Shown here: positions 33,795-43,341 of the stretch, in pieces
Layout: each line of letters starts with the position of its first letter
Position numbering within the stretch: the first letter of the stretch is position 1
NCBI RefSeq assembly: GCF_022397915.1
Contig: NZ_JAKEUO010000003.1
Span: 1,820 to 54,516 of the forward strand
Origin: Vibrio sp. Isolate34
Lineage (GTDB): Bacteria > Pseudomonadota > Gammaproteobacteria > Enterobacterales > Vibrionaceae
Length of the DNA stretch: 52,697 nt
Reading direction: 5' to 3'
Notes under the pieces: generated by a model
Seen by the model: the letters and a program-made list of their open reading frames with translations, nothing else
Told to the model about the DNA's origin: nothing
The model's database searches: none
Position numbers and translations under genes: made by a program

Positions 33795-34691
33795 CTAATA
33801 ACATGAGTGCCGCAGTGCTGAAATGAACTGTTTGGCCGCAATCGACTGTGGTGTATGTTCAGCGCATAGAGTCGATACTGAGAAAGGAATAGCTGGCTGC
33901 AGTGGCAATACACAAACTGAATTGTCATTTTGGTACTGTTTTGCCGTCCACGGATCAACAATCGCAAAGCCTGCTTGATGCTTGACCAGTTCCGCCGCAG
34001 CGCTGTATCCGCGTACCGATATCGGATGATGATAATGCTCATCTCGCGCAATCAAGCTTTGATGGAGCAGCAAACCCAGTGGGTCACGACTATCAAGTCC
34101 AATGATTGGCAACGGGTAATTGATCAGGTCATCAAGGGTTAACTCTGTCGGTAGATTCTCTACGGTGTTGGATGGAACCAGAACCTTAAGTGATTCAGTT
34201 AATAGCGTTTCAGACAATATTGCTGGCGGTGCTTCGTCTCCAAATGCAATAGCAATATCGAGCTCATGTTTTAACAACCCAGCGCACAGTTCGTCGCGAT
34301 TAGCAGTCAACAACTCAAAAGAGATCTCTTGTTTATTGGAATATTGCTCGCGAGACATTTGGGCAATCACCGGAGTCAGCAATTTGGTCGCCAGAATTGG
34401 CGGCGCACCAATACGTAAATGCTGATGACCTTGCTTCACTTTATTAGTCAAAGACCGAAATTGGCCTAGTTGTTGGTAGACCTTCTCCGCTTCTGGTAAC
34501 AAGGTTTTCGCTTCAACCGTTGGTACTAATCGACCTTTGACACGCTCGAACAAGCCAAACCCCAACTGCTGCTCGGTGTGCGCCAAAATACGCGTCACAT
34601 TAGGCTGGGACACATGTAAGCTGCGTGCAGCTCCAGATACGGTTCCGGTCTGCATAATGGCGTAAAAGACTTCCAGTTGTCTTAGGTTCAA
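33795..34691 (-). CDS. dgcR: LysR-family regulator of D-glutamate catabolism
   Basis: A 298-residue LysR regulator starting MNLRQLEVFYAIMQTGTVSG; recognition helix HVSQPNVTRILAHTE (about 27-41). It has a two-lobe effector domain ending QFISALRH. The start codon is TTG at 34691, supported by AAGGA 7 nt upstream and by the family's conserved N-terminus. It is encoded just upstream of dgcN on the same strand, with an operator palindrome between. By analogy with DgcR it should activate dgcN-dgcA in response to D-glutamate. Confidence 0.85.
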   Translation of the reverse strand: MNLRQLEVFYAIMQTGTVSGAARSLHVSQPNVTRILAHTEQQLGFGLFERVKGRLVPTVEAKTLLPEAEKVYQQLGQFRSLTNKVKQGHQHLRIGAPPILATKLLTPVIAQMSREQYSNKQEISFELLTANRDELCAGLLKHELDIAIAFGDEAPPAILSETLLTESLKVLVPSNTVENLPTELTLDDLINYPLPIIGLDSRDPLGLLLHQSLIARDEHYHHPISVRGYSAAAELVKHQAGFAIVDPWTAKQYQNDNSVCVLPLQPAIPFSVSTLCAEHTPQSIAAKQFISALRHSCY

Positions 34692-34803
34692 ATTGATGTC
34701 CTTTGGTTCACCGAACAGGTTTAGGGCTTGGATTCAGTTGTATTTACTAAGCTGTCTATCTATCAACTTAGCGATCTACATGAATTTGGCTATCTACGTG
34801 CAT

Positions 34804-35640
34804 TTATTTTAGTAACTCAGCTATCGTAGGTTGAAGAACCTCAGCCCAAGCTTGGTAAGCTTTAGCATTCAAATGCAAGTCATCGCATGAGTACTCGTTC
34901 GACAAAAGCTTGTTAGGTGACAATACTGAATTCACATCTAAGAACACAATGCCTTGCTGAGCACAGTACTCACTTATTTTGCTATTGAGCAGTTCCACCG
35001 AAGGGTTCAAGCTTTGCAGTTTAGACCCTACATAAAGCGTTGATTGCACCAAGATGCGAATATCGTTTTCTTGCCACACCTTAAGCATATCAATGTAGTT
35101 CTGGTAGATATGGTCGACATCATAACCCTGCGCTAAATCGTTTATCCCTGCCATAAAGCACACCAGCTTTGGCTTCACGTTCAACGTGGTATCAATGCGG
35201 CGCAACATGCCTGATGTGGTATCACCAGCCAAGCCGCGGTTAACCATAGAAATATCACGGAAAATATCCGCCCACGGAGCCCATTCAGTGATCGAATCAC
35301 CAAACATGACTAAGTCTGCATTCGGAGAAAAGTGACGATGATTATCTGATGTCATGATGTAACGGCTCATGCTGTGGCCTCGCTGCTGAATCTCAGACTG
35401 AAGAGCAACCGCCTTGAGGATTTCACTGTCCGGTGTGGTGCTATCGAATTGAGCTAGTAACCCTTCAATATGAGGCTTAAAAGGACTGAGACGTGTGCTC
35501 AATTGATGATGTTCTTTAAGGGAAGATAACCTCTCTAACAATACGTACAGAGAGCGGTTTTGGCCAACTTCTTGGAATAACTGATATAGATCGAGGACAG
35601 GGTGTTGTTGTAGCGCGGCAAGTAATTTCTTGTCTTCCAT
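34804..35640 (-). CDS. SGNH/GDSL-family hydrolase
   Basis: A 278-residue esterase-type protein. Block I is MFGDSITEW (Ser nucleophile), block II NRGLAGDTTSG, block III AGINDLA and block V DDLHLNAKAYQAW with catalytic Asp and His, so all four SGNH residues are present. About 100 residues of helical sequence precede block I, longer than usual, and there is no signal peptide, so the enzyme appears cytoplasmic. It may remove acyl or acetyl groups from a carbohydrate or lipid; substrate unknown. Likely a single-gene unit. Confidence 0.88.
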   Translation of the reverse strand: MEDKKLLAALQQHPVLDLYQLFQEVGQNRSLYVLLERLSSLKEHHQLSTRLSPFKPHIEGLLAQFDSTTPDSEILKAVALQSEIQQRGHSMSRYIMTSDNHRHFSPNADLVMFGDSITEWAPWADIFRDISMVNRGLAGDTTSGMLRRIDTTLNVKPKLVCFMAGINDLAQGYDVDHIYQNYIDMLKVWQENDIRILVQSTLYVGSKLQSLNPSVELLNSKISEYCAQQGIVFLDVNSVLSPNKLLSNEYSCDDLHLNAKAYQAWAEVLQPTIAELLK

Positions 35641-35727
35641 GGTGTTATCTAACCCTTCAATTATCTGGTAATGAACTCAAGATAATATCCGATTGCGTAC
35701 GGGATAGATAACACTAGAAGTAGAGAT

Positions 35728-36240
35728 TTACTTTTCTTTGATTAGCAGGTGATTACGGTTATCACGACTTTTCTTAATCAGCTCGTTGCTCTCATCCATT
35801 TCATCAGATTTAGCAAGACGATCGTAAAGTAACACATTCACTGTTGCAGCTAAGTTCATGCAGCCAACTGTTGGAACGTACACAACGTGATCCGCTCTAT
35901 CGGCAACATCTTGAGAAATAGACCCATCTTCAGGGCCAAAGATATAGATAGCGTTTTCTGGGTGTTTAAAACGCGGCAGTGGCGTGGCACCTTCTGCGAG
36001 TTCTACACACACGATCTTAGTTTCTGGATCAAGATTGTCTAAAAACGACTCAACACCAGTCAACGGGATGGTACGCGCTGCACTCTTGGTATCGGTGTGA
36101 AATTTTGCGGCTTTTTCGTAGCGTTGCCCTGTGTATTTAACTTCGTCGACTTGGTAACAACCAGCCGCACGCATAACAGCGCCAACGTTTGTCGGGCTCT
36201 TTGGGTTAGTTAAACCAATAGTCACATGGCTTTTATTCAT
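35728..36240 (-). CDS. TrmH-family (SpoU) RNA methyltransferase
   Basis: A 170-residue SPOUT methyltransferase. Motif 1 is NPKSPTNVGAVMRAAGCY (about 12-29), motif 2 AIYIFGPEDGSIS (about 96-108) and motif 3 VYVPTVGCMNLAATVNVLLYDR, which form the knotted SAM site. It modifies rRNA or tRNA ribose 2'-OH by family rule. The protein lacks an extra N-terminal RNA-binding domain, so it resembles TrmL in size but motif 3 differs (CMNLA). The exact target is not known. Confidence 0.87.
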   Translation of the reverse strand: MNKSHVTIGLTNPKSPTNVGAVMRAAGCYQVDEVKYTGQRYEKAAKFHTDTKSAARTIPLTGVESFLDNLDPETKIVCVELAEGATPLPRFKHPENAIYIFGPEDGSISQDVADRADHVVYVPTVGCMNLAATVNVLLYDRLAKSDEMDESNELIKKSRDNRNHLLIKEK

Positions 36241-36515
36241 GAATCTTTCTCACTTAACGAATAGACATAGCAGGGTGCTACAAAGCGTCGCATTCTAACA
36301 AAGCAGCGTCGAATTCAAAAGCATCGATACAAACTCACTTTTTCGCTCTTAAGCCTCTAGTTGCAAGGCTTATCACCCAAAAAATCTAACCGCCATCATG
36401 TTTATAAAACAAAATCATTTCTGGATAACAATTCAACAACAAGTCCATTTACATTTTAAAACCACATTAATAATGTGTTGAAAATTGCATGAGACAATCA
36501 CACAGGAAACGTGAC

Positions 36516-38177
36516 ATGACCCTAACCATCAAAAACCGCCTTTATATTCTCTCTTTCATTCCACTGCTTTTGATGGCACTTGGGATGATGAGCGTGACGT
36601 ATATGAAGAGCACCGAGCTAACCGCACAACAAGTAGAATCGACGCGTAGCAATATGATGGCGATGAAAGAAAAGGAACTCAAAGCGTATCTGCAAATGGC
36701 CCAATCTTCTATCAGTCCGTTCTTGGACAGAGGTGCAACATTAGAAGAAGCCTTACCTACGTTAAGAACACTCGAATATGGCGAGTCTGGCTACATCTTT
36801 GGCTACGACTCTAAAGGCGTTCGAGTAGTGGTTGGGCAAAACAACGATGGCATTGGTAAAAATTACTATGACCTGCAAGACAAGAAAGGCAATTATCTGA
36901 TTCGTGACCTCATCAAGAACTCGAAGCTTGGAGAATTCACCACTTACTACTTTCCAAAACTTGGTCAGTCTGAAGCCCTACCTAAACTCAGCTACTCAAT
37001 ATTCATCCCACAATGGGATTTGATGCTAGGCACGGGTTTTTACACTGACGATATTGATGCGGTCATCGCAGAAATGAAAGAGAGCTCGAATGCTGCACTG
37101 CAAAGCTCATTGACTGCCATCGCTATATTCTGTGGCTTCATCGCTCTTGTGGTTGCCATGTTTGCAGTCGCAGTGAACCGCACAATTATGAAGCCACTTG
37201 AGCAGTTTGACCGTTCAATCAGCGCGTTTGCGAGTGGTGAAGCCGATTTAACCGCTCGAATGGAAACCTTCAAAGCACCCGAGTTCACTAAGCTCAGCGA
37301 GAACTTCAATGCATTTGTTGCCAGCCTGCAAACCATCATTCGCAGCGTAAGTGATGTGGGCCAGCAAGTGGTAGCCGAAACGTCTAGCATGTCTTCTCGT
37401 GCAGCGCAGGTCGACGAAATTGCCACAGGCCAACGTGAAGAAACTGAACAAGTTGCAACAGCGATGACTGAGATGACCACAACCGCGCAAGAGATCTCAA
37501 GCAATGCTAGCCAAGCAGCGGATTCAGCGAAGCTTGCCGAAGGCAACGCGAAAGAAGCGCAGCAAATAGTAAACGCAGCTGCAGATTCGGTGGCAGGCCT
37601 AGCGAGCGAAGTATCAGAAGCCAACACCGTGGTATCACGTTTAGAAGGCGATGTTCAGAACATCTCCTCTTCATTGGCGGTTATCCAAGACATTGCGGAG
37701 CAAACTAACCTACTTGCACTGAATGCCGCTATTGAGGCTGCTCGTGCAGGTGAACAAGGTCGTGGTTTTGCAGTCGTTGCAGATGAGGTTCGTAAGCTGG
37801 CAAGCCGAACTCAAGAGAGCACAGGCGATATTCACAAGATGATTGAGCAACTAAAAGCCGCTTCAGACGCTGCGGTAAAAGCGATGGATTCAAGTCAAAA
37901 CCGCAGTGCTCAAACCGTGGAAGAAGCAAACGCTGCTGCCGCTGCACTGGCGAAGATCCAAGAGTCGATCGATACCATCATGGACATGAACTCGCTTATT
38001 GCGACGGCAACAGAACAGCAAAACATTGTCGGCCAAGAGATATCTCAACGCATTGTCGTGATATCCGATCAAAGCTCGCAGTCAGCAGCATTAGCAAATC
38101 AAAACCGCACAGGTAGCCAAAACCTAAACAGTCGTGCGAATGAGCTTTACCACTTGGTGGACCGTTTCACGGTTTAA
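36516..38177 (+). CDS. Methyl-accepting chemotaxis protein with Cache sensor
   Basis: A 553-residue chemoreceptor. A membrane helix at about 8-28, a periplasmic single-Cache (sCache_2) domain to about 185 with [19 protein letters not shown] and [16 protein letters not shown], a second helix at about 193-217, HAMP to about 270, then the signalling coiled coil whose tip is [20 protein letters not shown]. Ends without a CheR-docking pentapeptide. ATG at 36516 has AGGAAA 8 nt upstream. sCache_2 receptors often bind small carboxylates. Single-gene unit with terminator. Confidence 0.93.
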   Translation: MTLTIKNRLYILSFIPLLLMALGMMSVTYMKSTELTAQQVESTRSNMMAMKEKELKAYLQMAQSSISPFLDRGATLEEALPTLRTLEYGESGYIFGYDSKGVRVVVGQNNDGIGKNYYDLQDKKGNYLIRDLIKNSKLGEFTTYYFPKLGQSEALPKLSYSIFIPQWDLMLGTGFYTDDIDAVIAEMKESSNAALQSSLTAIAIFCGFIALVVAMFAVAVNRTIMKPLEQFDRSISAFASGEADLTARMETFKAPEFTKLSENFNAFVASLQTIIRSVSDVGQQVVAETSSMSSRAAQVDEIATGQREETEQVATAMTEMTTTAQEISSNASQAADSAKLAEGNAKEAQQIVNAAADSVAGLASEVSEANTVVSRLEGDVQNISSSLAVIQDIAEQTNLLALNAAIEAARAGEQGRGFAVVADEVRKLASRTQESTGDIHKMIEQLKAASDAAVKAMDSSQNRSAQTVEEANAAAAALAKIQESIDTIMDMNSLIATATEQQNIVGQEISQRIVVISDQSSQSAALANQNRTGSQNLNSRANELYHLVDRFTV

Positions 38178-38210
38178 TACTTAACAGGTAAAAACGACTG
38201 AACATAAATC

Positions 38211-38252
38211 AAAATGGGCTCTAGAATCTTTGTTCTGAAGCCCATTTTTTTA
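38211..38252 (+). terminator. Terminator after the Cache chemoreceptor
   Basis: AAAATGGGCT (38211-38220) pairs with AGCCCATTTT (38239-38248), with AGAA/TTCT inside, and a T-run follows. It also faces the converging LysR gene. Confidence 0.85.
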
Positions 38253-38276
38253 TCCGTATTATCGTGCCAGATAGAA

Positions 38277-39146
38277 CTAGTCTAGTTGCTCAGACAAAAA
38301 ATCGACTAACAGGCGAACCTTTGAAGATAGGTTACGATTCTGCGGGTAAAGCGCCCAGATCCCCTCTTTATCGTCTCGGTAATCGGATAACACTTCGACC
38401 AACTCACCAGAATCAAGATCTTCGCTTACGTAGTATTCCGGTAGCTGCACTAAGCCGATGCTCTGCTTTGCCGCATCCAATAAAGCTAAACCACTATTAC
38501 ACTTAATGCGCCCATTAACACGAACCGACCGAGGGCGACCATTTTCTTTAAAGCGCCAGTGCTCAAAGCCACCGACCAAGCATTGGTGATGGCTTAACTC
38601 AGAAAGCGTATGCGGCTCGCCATAACTCTCAACATATTCAGGGCTTGCACACACGTAGAGTTGTCGTTGGGAGAGCTTCTTTGCCACAAGGCTTGAATCT
38701 TCTAAGCGGCCAAGGCGAATCGCCACATCAACGCCAGAATCGATAAGGTCGAGCTTTTGGTTGGTCAGCATTAGCTCTAGCTCGACTTGCGGATGAAGCT
38801 TTAAGAATTGGTGAAGTATCGGTGCGAGTTGGCGTTCGCCATAGGTCACGGGTGCAGTCACCTTCAGCAAACCTTTCGGTGTGGATTGCATCTGCGTTAC
38901 AGCTAACTCCGCAATTTCTAAGCCCTCGACCAACAACTTACACTGCTGATAATAGAGCTGCCCGGCTTCGGTAAGAGACACCTTACGAGTCGTTCGATTA
39001 AGGAGTTTTACCGCGAGGCGTTCTTCAAGGTTAGCCACCCTACGACTGATTTGAGCCACTGACGTAGCGAGCTTCTGCGCCGCACCAGTAAAGCTCTCAC
39101 GCTCTGCTACTGCAACAAACTCACTTACCCCTTCCCAATTGGCCAT
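38277..39146 (-). CDS. LysR-family transcriptional regulator (CrgA-type)
   Basis: A 289-residue LysR regulator. Helix-turn-helix about 15-45 ([20 protein letters not shown]), linker [13 protein letters not shown], then an effector domain with [22 protein letters not shown] precedes the ATG at 39146. No divergent target gene is present: upstream lies 370 bp without a clear gene, so its target is elsewhere or it controls DUF3010 or itself. Confidence 0.9.
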   Translation of the reverse strand: MANWEGVSEFVAVAERESFTGAAQKLATSVAQISRRVANLEERLAVKLLNRTTRKVSLTEAGQLYYQQCKLLVEGLEIAELAVTQMQSTPKGLLKVTAPVTYGERQLAPILHQFLKLHPQVELELMLTNQKLDLIDSGVDVAIRLGRLEDSSLVAKKLSQRQLYVCASPEYVESYGEPHTLSELSHHQCLVGGFEHWRFKENGRPRSVRVNGRIKCNSGLALLDAAKQSIGLVQLPEYYVSEDLDSGELVEVLSDYRDDKEGIWALYPQNRNLSSKVRLLVDFLSEQLD

Positions 39147-39258
39147 GCCTTTACCTTATATTGAACGATGGTTACCCATACAGTGTATTGAAGTTACAAA
39201 TTGCTGTCACCTTGCTTGATATGCTTTGCGTATAAGTCTTCGACACATTATTTACCGT

Positions 39259-39387
39259 CTACGCATCTAATTCGTTACCGCTTAACACTTCATTAGTTGC
39301 TCGCATTACTTGAGCTACTTCACTTCCCCTCTGTTGATTGGATGTGAATTCAGCAACACTTTGCGTTAGTGGTTTGATGTTTTCCAT
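39259..39387 (-). CDS. Possible 42-residue small ORF
   Basis: An open frame of 42 codons in the otherwise empty 39147-39515 region, starting ATG at 39387 and reading MENIKPLTQSVAEFTSNQQR, then GSEVAQVMRATNEVLSGNEL near its end. The composition is protein-like (helical, amphipathic), but the ribosome site is poor and I recognise no family. It may be a real short gene, a remnant, or chance. Confidence 0.25.
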   Translation of the reverse strand: MENIKPLTQSVAEFTSNQQRGSEVAQVMRATNEVLSGNELDA

Positions 39388-39515
39388 CAAAGGTTAACTT
39401 TCGGCGACTAAAATTCTCTCTGATTTAGACTTATTTGCCGCTGATACGCGCAAATACTGGAGAAGTGTTAGAAATAACACCATAATGTAGGGCTCTAAAA
39501 TAAGTAGGTAAGAAC

Positions 39516-39941
39516 ATGAAAATTTGTGGTGTTGAAATCAAAGGTAACGATGCAGTCATCTGTCTTCTTTCTCTGTCAGACGGCGTATTTAACATTCCTG
39601 ATTGCCGAGTTTCTAAGGTTGCGATTAGCGACGCAAACGACACACAGAATATGAAAGACTTTCAATTCTCTTTTGCAAAGTTAATGGAAGATTACCAAGT
39701 AGAAAAAGTTGTAATTCGCCAACGTCAAACTAAAGGCAAATTTGCTGGCGGTGGTTTCGGCTTCAAACTTGAAGCAGCAATTCAGCTTATCGACGGCCTA
39801 GACGTAACCGTTGTATCTCCAGCTGAAATCAAAGAAAGCCTTAAGCGTAACCCTCTTATGATGAAGTTCAAAGAGACTGGCCTTAAGCAATACCAAGAAG
39901 CACCGTTTACAACGGCTTACGCTTGTTTGATGAAGCGCTAA
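39516..39941 (+). CDS. DUF3010 family protein
   Basis: A 141-residue cytoplasmic protein of the DUF3010 family, found in Vibrio and other gammaproteobacteria. It begins KICGVEIKGNDAVICLLSL, resembling the first strands of an RNase H-like fold, with a conserved basic QRQTKGKFAGGGFGFKLEAA (about 69-88), VVSPAEIKESL and a Lys-rich end. The RNase H-like opening suggests nucleic-acid binding, but no function is known. A strong terminator follows. Confidence 0.82.
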   Translation: MKICGVEIKGNDAVICLLSLSDGVFNIPDCRVSKVAISDANDTQNMKDFQFSFAKLMEDYQVEKVVIRQRQTKGKFAGGGFGFKLEAAIQLIDGLDVTVVSPAEIKESLKRNPLMMKFKETGLKQYQEAPFTTAYACLMKR

Positions 39942-39968
39942 TCATCAATCGCTAGCGAAAAATTGAGC

Positions 39969-40007
39969 AAAAAAAGAGAGCCTGCATTATCAGGCTCTTT
40001 TTTGTTT
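39969..40007. terminator. Bidirectional terminator
   Basis: AAAAAGAGAGCCTG (39971-39984 region) with CAGGCTCTTTTTTG (39991-40004), preceded by A-run and followed by T-run. It serves DUF3010 on the plus strand and the EamA gene on the minus strand. Confidence 0.85.
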
Positions 40008-40906
40008 TAACGATTTAAAGCCGCTTGTCTTCGCAACTTCACCAACTCTGGCTTCTTCACCACCAGATAAACCGCGGCGGCAGACAACGCAAAGCCCATT
40101 GCACCGTAGATATCGAATGATTCACCGAAGATAAGCCAAGCTTGAATCGCGGTTGTCGGAGGAACGAGATAGAACACCGATGCAACACTTGAAGATGCTC
40201 CGTGTTCCACCATGTAAAGTAACAACAGTATTGCGACACAAGATAGAACGACCACCAGCCAAATCAGCGTTAACGTAAATTCCACTGTCCAGTTCACTTG
40301 CATCGTTTCGTAACGCATCGCGAAAGGCAAAAACAACGCTGCAGAAGCCAAGTATTGCACTATCGCACCGCCCACCATATCAGTCCCCTTACAGAACCGC
40401 TTTTGATATAAAGTGCCGCAGGTAATGCCTACCAGTGATACTAAACATAACAGTGTCGCCAGGCCTTTTTGGTCATCCGATTGCCATTCAATATTACCCA
40501 CTAACACTAAGCTAATACCCGCAAAACCAAGCGCTAAGCCAAGCCATTGCGCGAAGTTAAAACGTTGCGAGGTACAACTGACCATGATCAGCGCGGTAAG
40601 TATCGGTTGCAAGCCCACCAGTAAAGAACTCAATCCAGCAGGCATCCCCATATCAATCGCTAGATAGGTACCACCAAGGTAGAAACCGTGAATCAAAATA
40701 CCAACCACACAAGCATGGAAAAATGCTCGACCACGAGGGATACGACGTTTAAGGATTGCAATCAAAACCAAGAACAGCGCCACGTTGGCCACCATCCTAA
40801 GTGAAAGTAACGTCGCGGGTTCGGCGTATTCCACGCCAAGGCGTGCGCCAACAAAGCCTGACGACCACAATATTACAAACACGAACGGAATCATTTTAAT
40901 CAGCAT
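40007..40906 (-). CDS. EamA-family (DMT) transporter
   Basis: A 299-residue membrane protein of ten predicted helices in two EamA repeats, starting MIPFVFVILWSSGFVGARLGVEYAEPATLLSLR; the WSSGFVGAR motif in helix 1 and PILTALIM plus GFAGISLVLVG between the repeats are typical. Such proteins export amino acids or metabolites. It is divergent from a MocR-type regulator that uses PLP, suggesting its substrate is an amino acid or amine detected by that regulator. Confidence 0.88.
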   Translation of the reverse strand: MLIKMIPFVFVILWSSGFVGARLGVEYAEPATLLSLRMVANVALFLVLIAILKRRIPRGRAFFHACVVGILIHGFYLGGTYLAIDMGMPAGLSSLLVGLQPILTALIMVSCTSQRFNFAQWLGLALGFAGISLVLVGNIEWQSDDQKGLATLLCLVSLVGITCGTLYQKRFCKGTDMVGGAIVQYLASAALFLPFAMRYETMQVNWTVEFTLTLIWLVVVLSCVAILLLLYMVEHGASSSVASVFYLVPPTTAIQAWLIFGESFDIYGAMGFALSAAAVYLVVKKPELVKLRRQAALNR

Positions 40907-40953
40907 TACAAACCTCTGGTCAACTCTTCATCAATGCTGTTACCTTAGTTGGG

Positions 40954-41003
40954 TACAGATAACTAATAAAGATACAGATATAACACTTTAAATGGTTACA
41001 GAT
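40954..41003. promoter_or_regulatory. TACAGAT direct repeats, probable MocR operator
   Basis: Three TACAGAT copies (40954-40960, 40973-40979, 40997-41003) in the same orientation in the 124-bp divergent region, with TTACC/GGGTA half-sites (40940-40956) next to the first. MocR regulators bind direct repeats spaced about two helical turns apart. Confidence 0.55.
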
Positions 41004-41030
41004 TGAGTGTGAGCAACGAGGGAGAACAAC

Positions 41031-42458
41031 GTGGAAGCAGAAGTCAGCGGCAATAAATATCTCGCCACCGAACAGCATATTAAAGCTCAGATCGATAAAG
41101 GGCTCTTTCACCCAGATGACCGCCTTCCCTCAATCCGCCAATTAAGTGAACAATTGGGTGTCAGCAAAAATACCGTGATTCGAGCCTATCAAGAGTTGGA
41201 AGCGACGGGCTGGGTGTATTCCGTTCCCAAGTCGGGTTATCGCGTTAAAGCACCGAACACCACAAGTTGGGATGCACCCAGCCAACCACAAAAAGTTGAC
41301 CTCTTGTCTGTCACCAAATCGGTACTCTCTCGCCCGAAAGGTCGCATGAAGCTGCTTGCCGGCTCTGCTCACCCGAACATCAATAACCCTGCCATTCGAA
41401 GCTTATACGCCGAGATCGGTCGCCATAGCCGTTTACAAGCTCAGTTGCCCGGTTATTACCAATTGCCCCCCGGCGACGAGCAATTAGTAAAACAATTGTT
41501 AAAGATCACACATGATCTGGGCGTACCCGCAGGATCGAAAGAGATTGCGATTACTCACGGTGCACAACAGGCGATCAGCTTAGCGTTACGAGCATTAACC
41601 AAACCGGGTGACATCGTGGCGGTAGAGTCACCGTGTTACTTTGGTAACTTACTGTTACTCGAGTCGCTTGGTTTACAAGCCCTTGAAATACCAAGCAGTG
41701 TCAGCCACGGAATCGATATTCCTTCACTACAAAGCGCCCTAAATAAATGGGAAGTAAAAACGCTACTTTTGACACCCAACTTTACCAACCCGACAGGCTC
41801 AAGAATGCCTTTAGCCAATCGAAAAGCGCTGCTGGAAATAACCGGAGCTTTGCCGATTATCGAAGACGATGTGTTCGGTAGCTTGACGTTTGATGCACCT
41901 ATTGCGAGCTTGAAAGAGCTGGATGACCAAGATCGAGTGATCTACGTGAACTCACTATCCAAGACTTTGGACTCTCGCTTACGTGTCGGTTGGTTACTTT
42001 CTGGTCGCTATCAACCCTTGGTCGAGAAGTATCTGCTTTGCGATAACATGGGCAGCTCGAACCTCATGCAATCTGCAGTCGGCCAATTCCTCACAACGGG
42101 CAAGTATCGCAGCCATTTATCTAAAATGAAACGGCTCTATCAAACCAACCAAAAACAGTTTCAAAGCCTATTAATACAAGCATTAGATAGTTACCCACAT
42201 CTTGTCGGGCGCTACCACCTATCAAAACCGGAAGGCTCATTTCTCAACTGGATAACGCTACCAGAATCGGTCGACAGCTACGCCATCTATCAAGATTGCT
42301 TGAAACATAAACTGGGCATCTTACCCGGCACGGTATTTGGCACACACGACCAATACAAACACTGCCTGCGCTTCACTGTCGCCAACATCGAAGAGAGCAA
42401 AGATTGGAAAGAAGGGATAGTGACGTTGGCTAATTTGATCGCGAAGCATGCACGTTAA
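41031..42458 (+). CDS. MocR-type regulator (GntR helix-turn-helix fused to aminotransferase)
   Basis: A 475-residue regulator. Residues 1-75 are a GntR winged helix (LPSIRQLSEQLGVSKNTVIRAYQ; wing PKSGYRV). The rest is a class-I aminotransferase domain with ITHGAQQAISLALRAL, LLTPNFTNPTG, EDDVFG and the PLP lysine in SLSKTLDSRLRVGW. The divergent EamA exporter is its probable target, as in other MocR/transporter pairs, with amino compound plus PLP as the signal. Confidence 0.92.
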   Translation: MEAEVSGNKYLATEQHIKAQIDKGLFHPDDRLPSIRQLSEQLGVSKNTVIRAYQELEATGWVYSVPKSGYRVKAPNTTSWDAPSQPQKVDLLSVTKSVLSRPKGRMKLLAGSAHPNINNPAIRSLYAEIGRHSRLQAQLPGYYQLPPGDEQLVKQLLKITHDLGVPAGSKEIAITHGAQQAISLALRALTKPGDIVAVESPCYFGNLLLLESLGLQALEIPSSVSHGIDIPSLQSALNKWEVKTLLLTPNFTNPTGSRMPLANRKALLEITGALPIIEDDVFGSLTFDAPIASLKELDDQDRVIYVNSLSKTLDSRLRVGWLLSGRYQPLVEKYLLCDNMGSSNLMQSAVGQFLTTGKYRSHLSKMKRLYQTNQKQFQSLLIQALDSYPHLVGRYHLSKPEGSFLNWITLPESVDSYAIYQDCLKHKLGILPGTVFGTHDQYKHCLRFTVANIEESKDWKEGIVTLANLIAKHAR

Positions 42459-42494
42459 CTGCTTAGCCAAAACAAACTAGATCCTAAATACAAC

Positions 42495-42522
42495 AAAGCC
42501 CCACTCATCCGAGCGGGGCTTT
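42495..42522. terminator. Terminator between mocR-type gene and AhpD-like gene
   Basis: AAAGCCCC (42495-42502) and GGGGCTTT (42515-42522) with a 12-nt loop. It separates two converging genes. Confidence 0.75.
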
Positions 42523-42555
42523 CATCATTCTTACTATTTAATTAGTTAAATGCGA

Positions 42556-43104
42556 TTAACCTTCCCAAGCAAACTGTTCGAATACTTTGTCTACGGGTGT
42601 TTGAGCAACGTGGTTTACGTAGTTACTGATCACTTTCTGTGACAGGCCAAGAATCACTTCTAATACTTGTTGTTGGCCGTAACCCGCTGCGAAGAATGCT
42701 TCCATTTCGTTTGCTGGCACATTGCCGCGATTACGAACCATGCTTAGTGTGAAGTCGTGCAGAGCTTGCAGCTTTTCTGTTGGCATTGCGGTGCGATTAC
42801 GCAGTGCTTCAGTAATTGCCGGATCAACCTTCATTGAGTGTGCAATGCCAGTGTGCGCAGGTACGCAGTAGTGGCATTCGTGTTCAACGTTAATGGTTTG
42901 CCAAACAACCGTAAGCTCTTCAGCATCGAAAGATGAGTCACTAAACGCCTGATGAAGCTGAGTGTAAGCTTTAAGCGTGTTTGGGGATTCAGCCAACACA
43001 CCAAACAAGCCTGGAACTCGCCCCATCTGTTTTTTAGCGCCTTCAAGAATAGGTTTGCTCTGCGCGGGTGCTGATTCTATTGAGTGAATTTTGAAGTTGC
43101 TCAT
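42556..43104 (-). CDS. AhpD-like carboxymuconolactone decarboxylase family protein
   Basis: A 182-residue CMD-family protein. The redox motif E76-H-C77... reads ECHYCVPAH: Cys 77, Cys 80 and His 84 match the Cys-x2-Cys-x3-His site of AhpD peroxidases, so thiol-dependent peroxidase activity is likely. IESAPAQSKPILEGAKKQ and PNTLKAYTQLHQAF are typical of the uncharacterised peroxidase-related group. Upstream, at 43202-43239, are two operator palindromes that match those before the TetR gene at 49636, so it is probably repressed by that TetR and induced by an electrophile or oxidant. Confidence 0.88.
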   Translation of the reverse strand: MSNFKIHSIESAPAQSKPILEGAKKQMGRVPGLFGVLAESPNTLKAYTQLHQAFSDSSFDAEELTVVWQTINVEHECHYCVPAHTGIAHSMKVDPAITEALRNRTAMPTEKLQALHDFTLSMVRNRGNVPANEMEAFFAAGYGQQQVLEVILGLSQKVISNYVNHVAQTPVDKVFEQFAWEG

Positions 43105-43185
43105 TGTTTTATCCCTATCAATTTATGATTTTAAAGTTATTCAATTACGGAGCAATTAATTACTGTTCTCCGTTAGTGTGACAAC

Positions 43186-43239
43186 AATATAGAACAAATT
43201 AGAACGATCGTTCAAGTGTTATTTTGAACATATGTTCAA
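43186..43239 (-). promoter_or_regulatory. Promoter of the AhpD-like gene with paired TetR operators
   Basis: GAACGATCGTTC (43202-43213, perfect palindrome) and TTGAACATATGTTCAA (43224-43239, perfect palindrome) are 24 bp apart centre to centre. On the minus strand TTGAAC (43210-43215) and TATATT (43186-43191) with an 18-bp spacer form a promoter, so the first operator covers the -35 and spacer. Confidence 0.75.
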
Positions 43240-43281
43240 GTTTTACATTGAAGCATGACGAATATCTTTTGCTCATAACAA

Positions 43282-43314
43282 GAAAGCCCATCAAGTGAAA
43301 CCTGATGGGCTTTC
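43282..43314 (-). terminator. Terminator after the GNAT gene
   Basis: GAAAGCCCATCA (43282-43293) pairs with TGATGGGCTTTC (43303-43314), 12-bp stem, with TTGTTATG following on the minus strand. Confidence 0.75.
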
Positions 43315-43341
43315 ATTCATCTAAGATTTTATTTTAAGCAA

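Noticed and set aside
36419..36434. GGATAACAATTC resembling part of the lac operator, upstream of the Cache chemoreceptor
   Set aside because: Only half of the operator symmetry, and no LacI-type regulator nearby; chance similarity in A/T-rich DNA.
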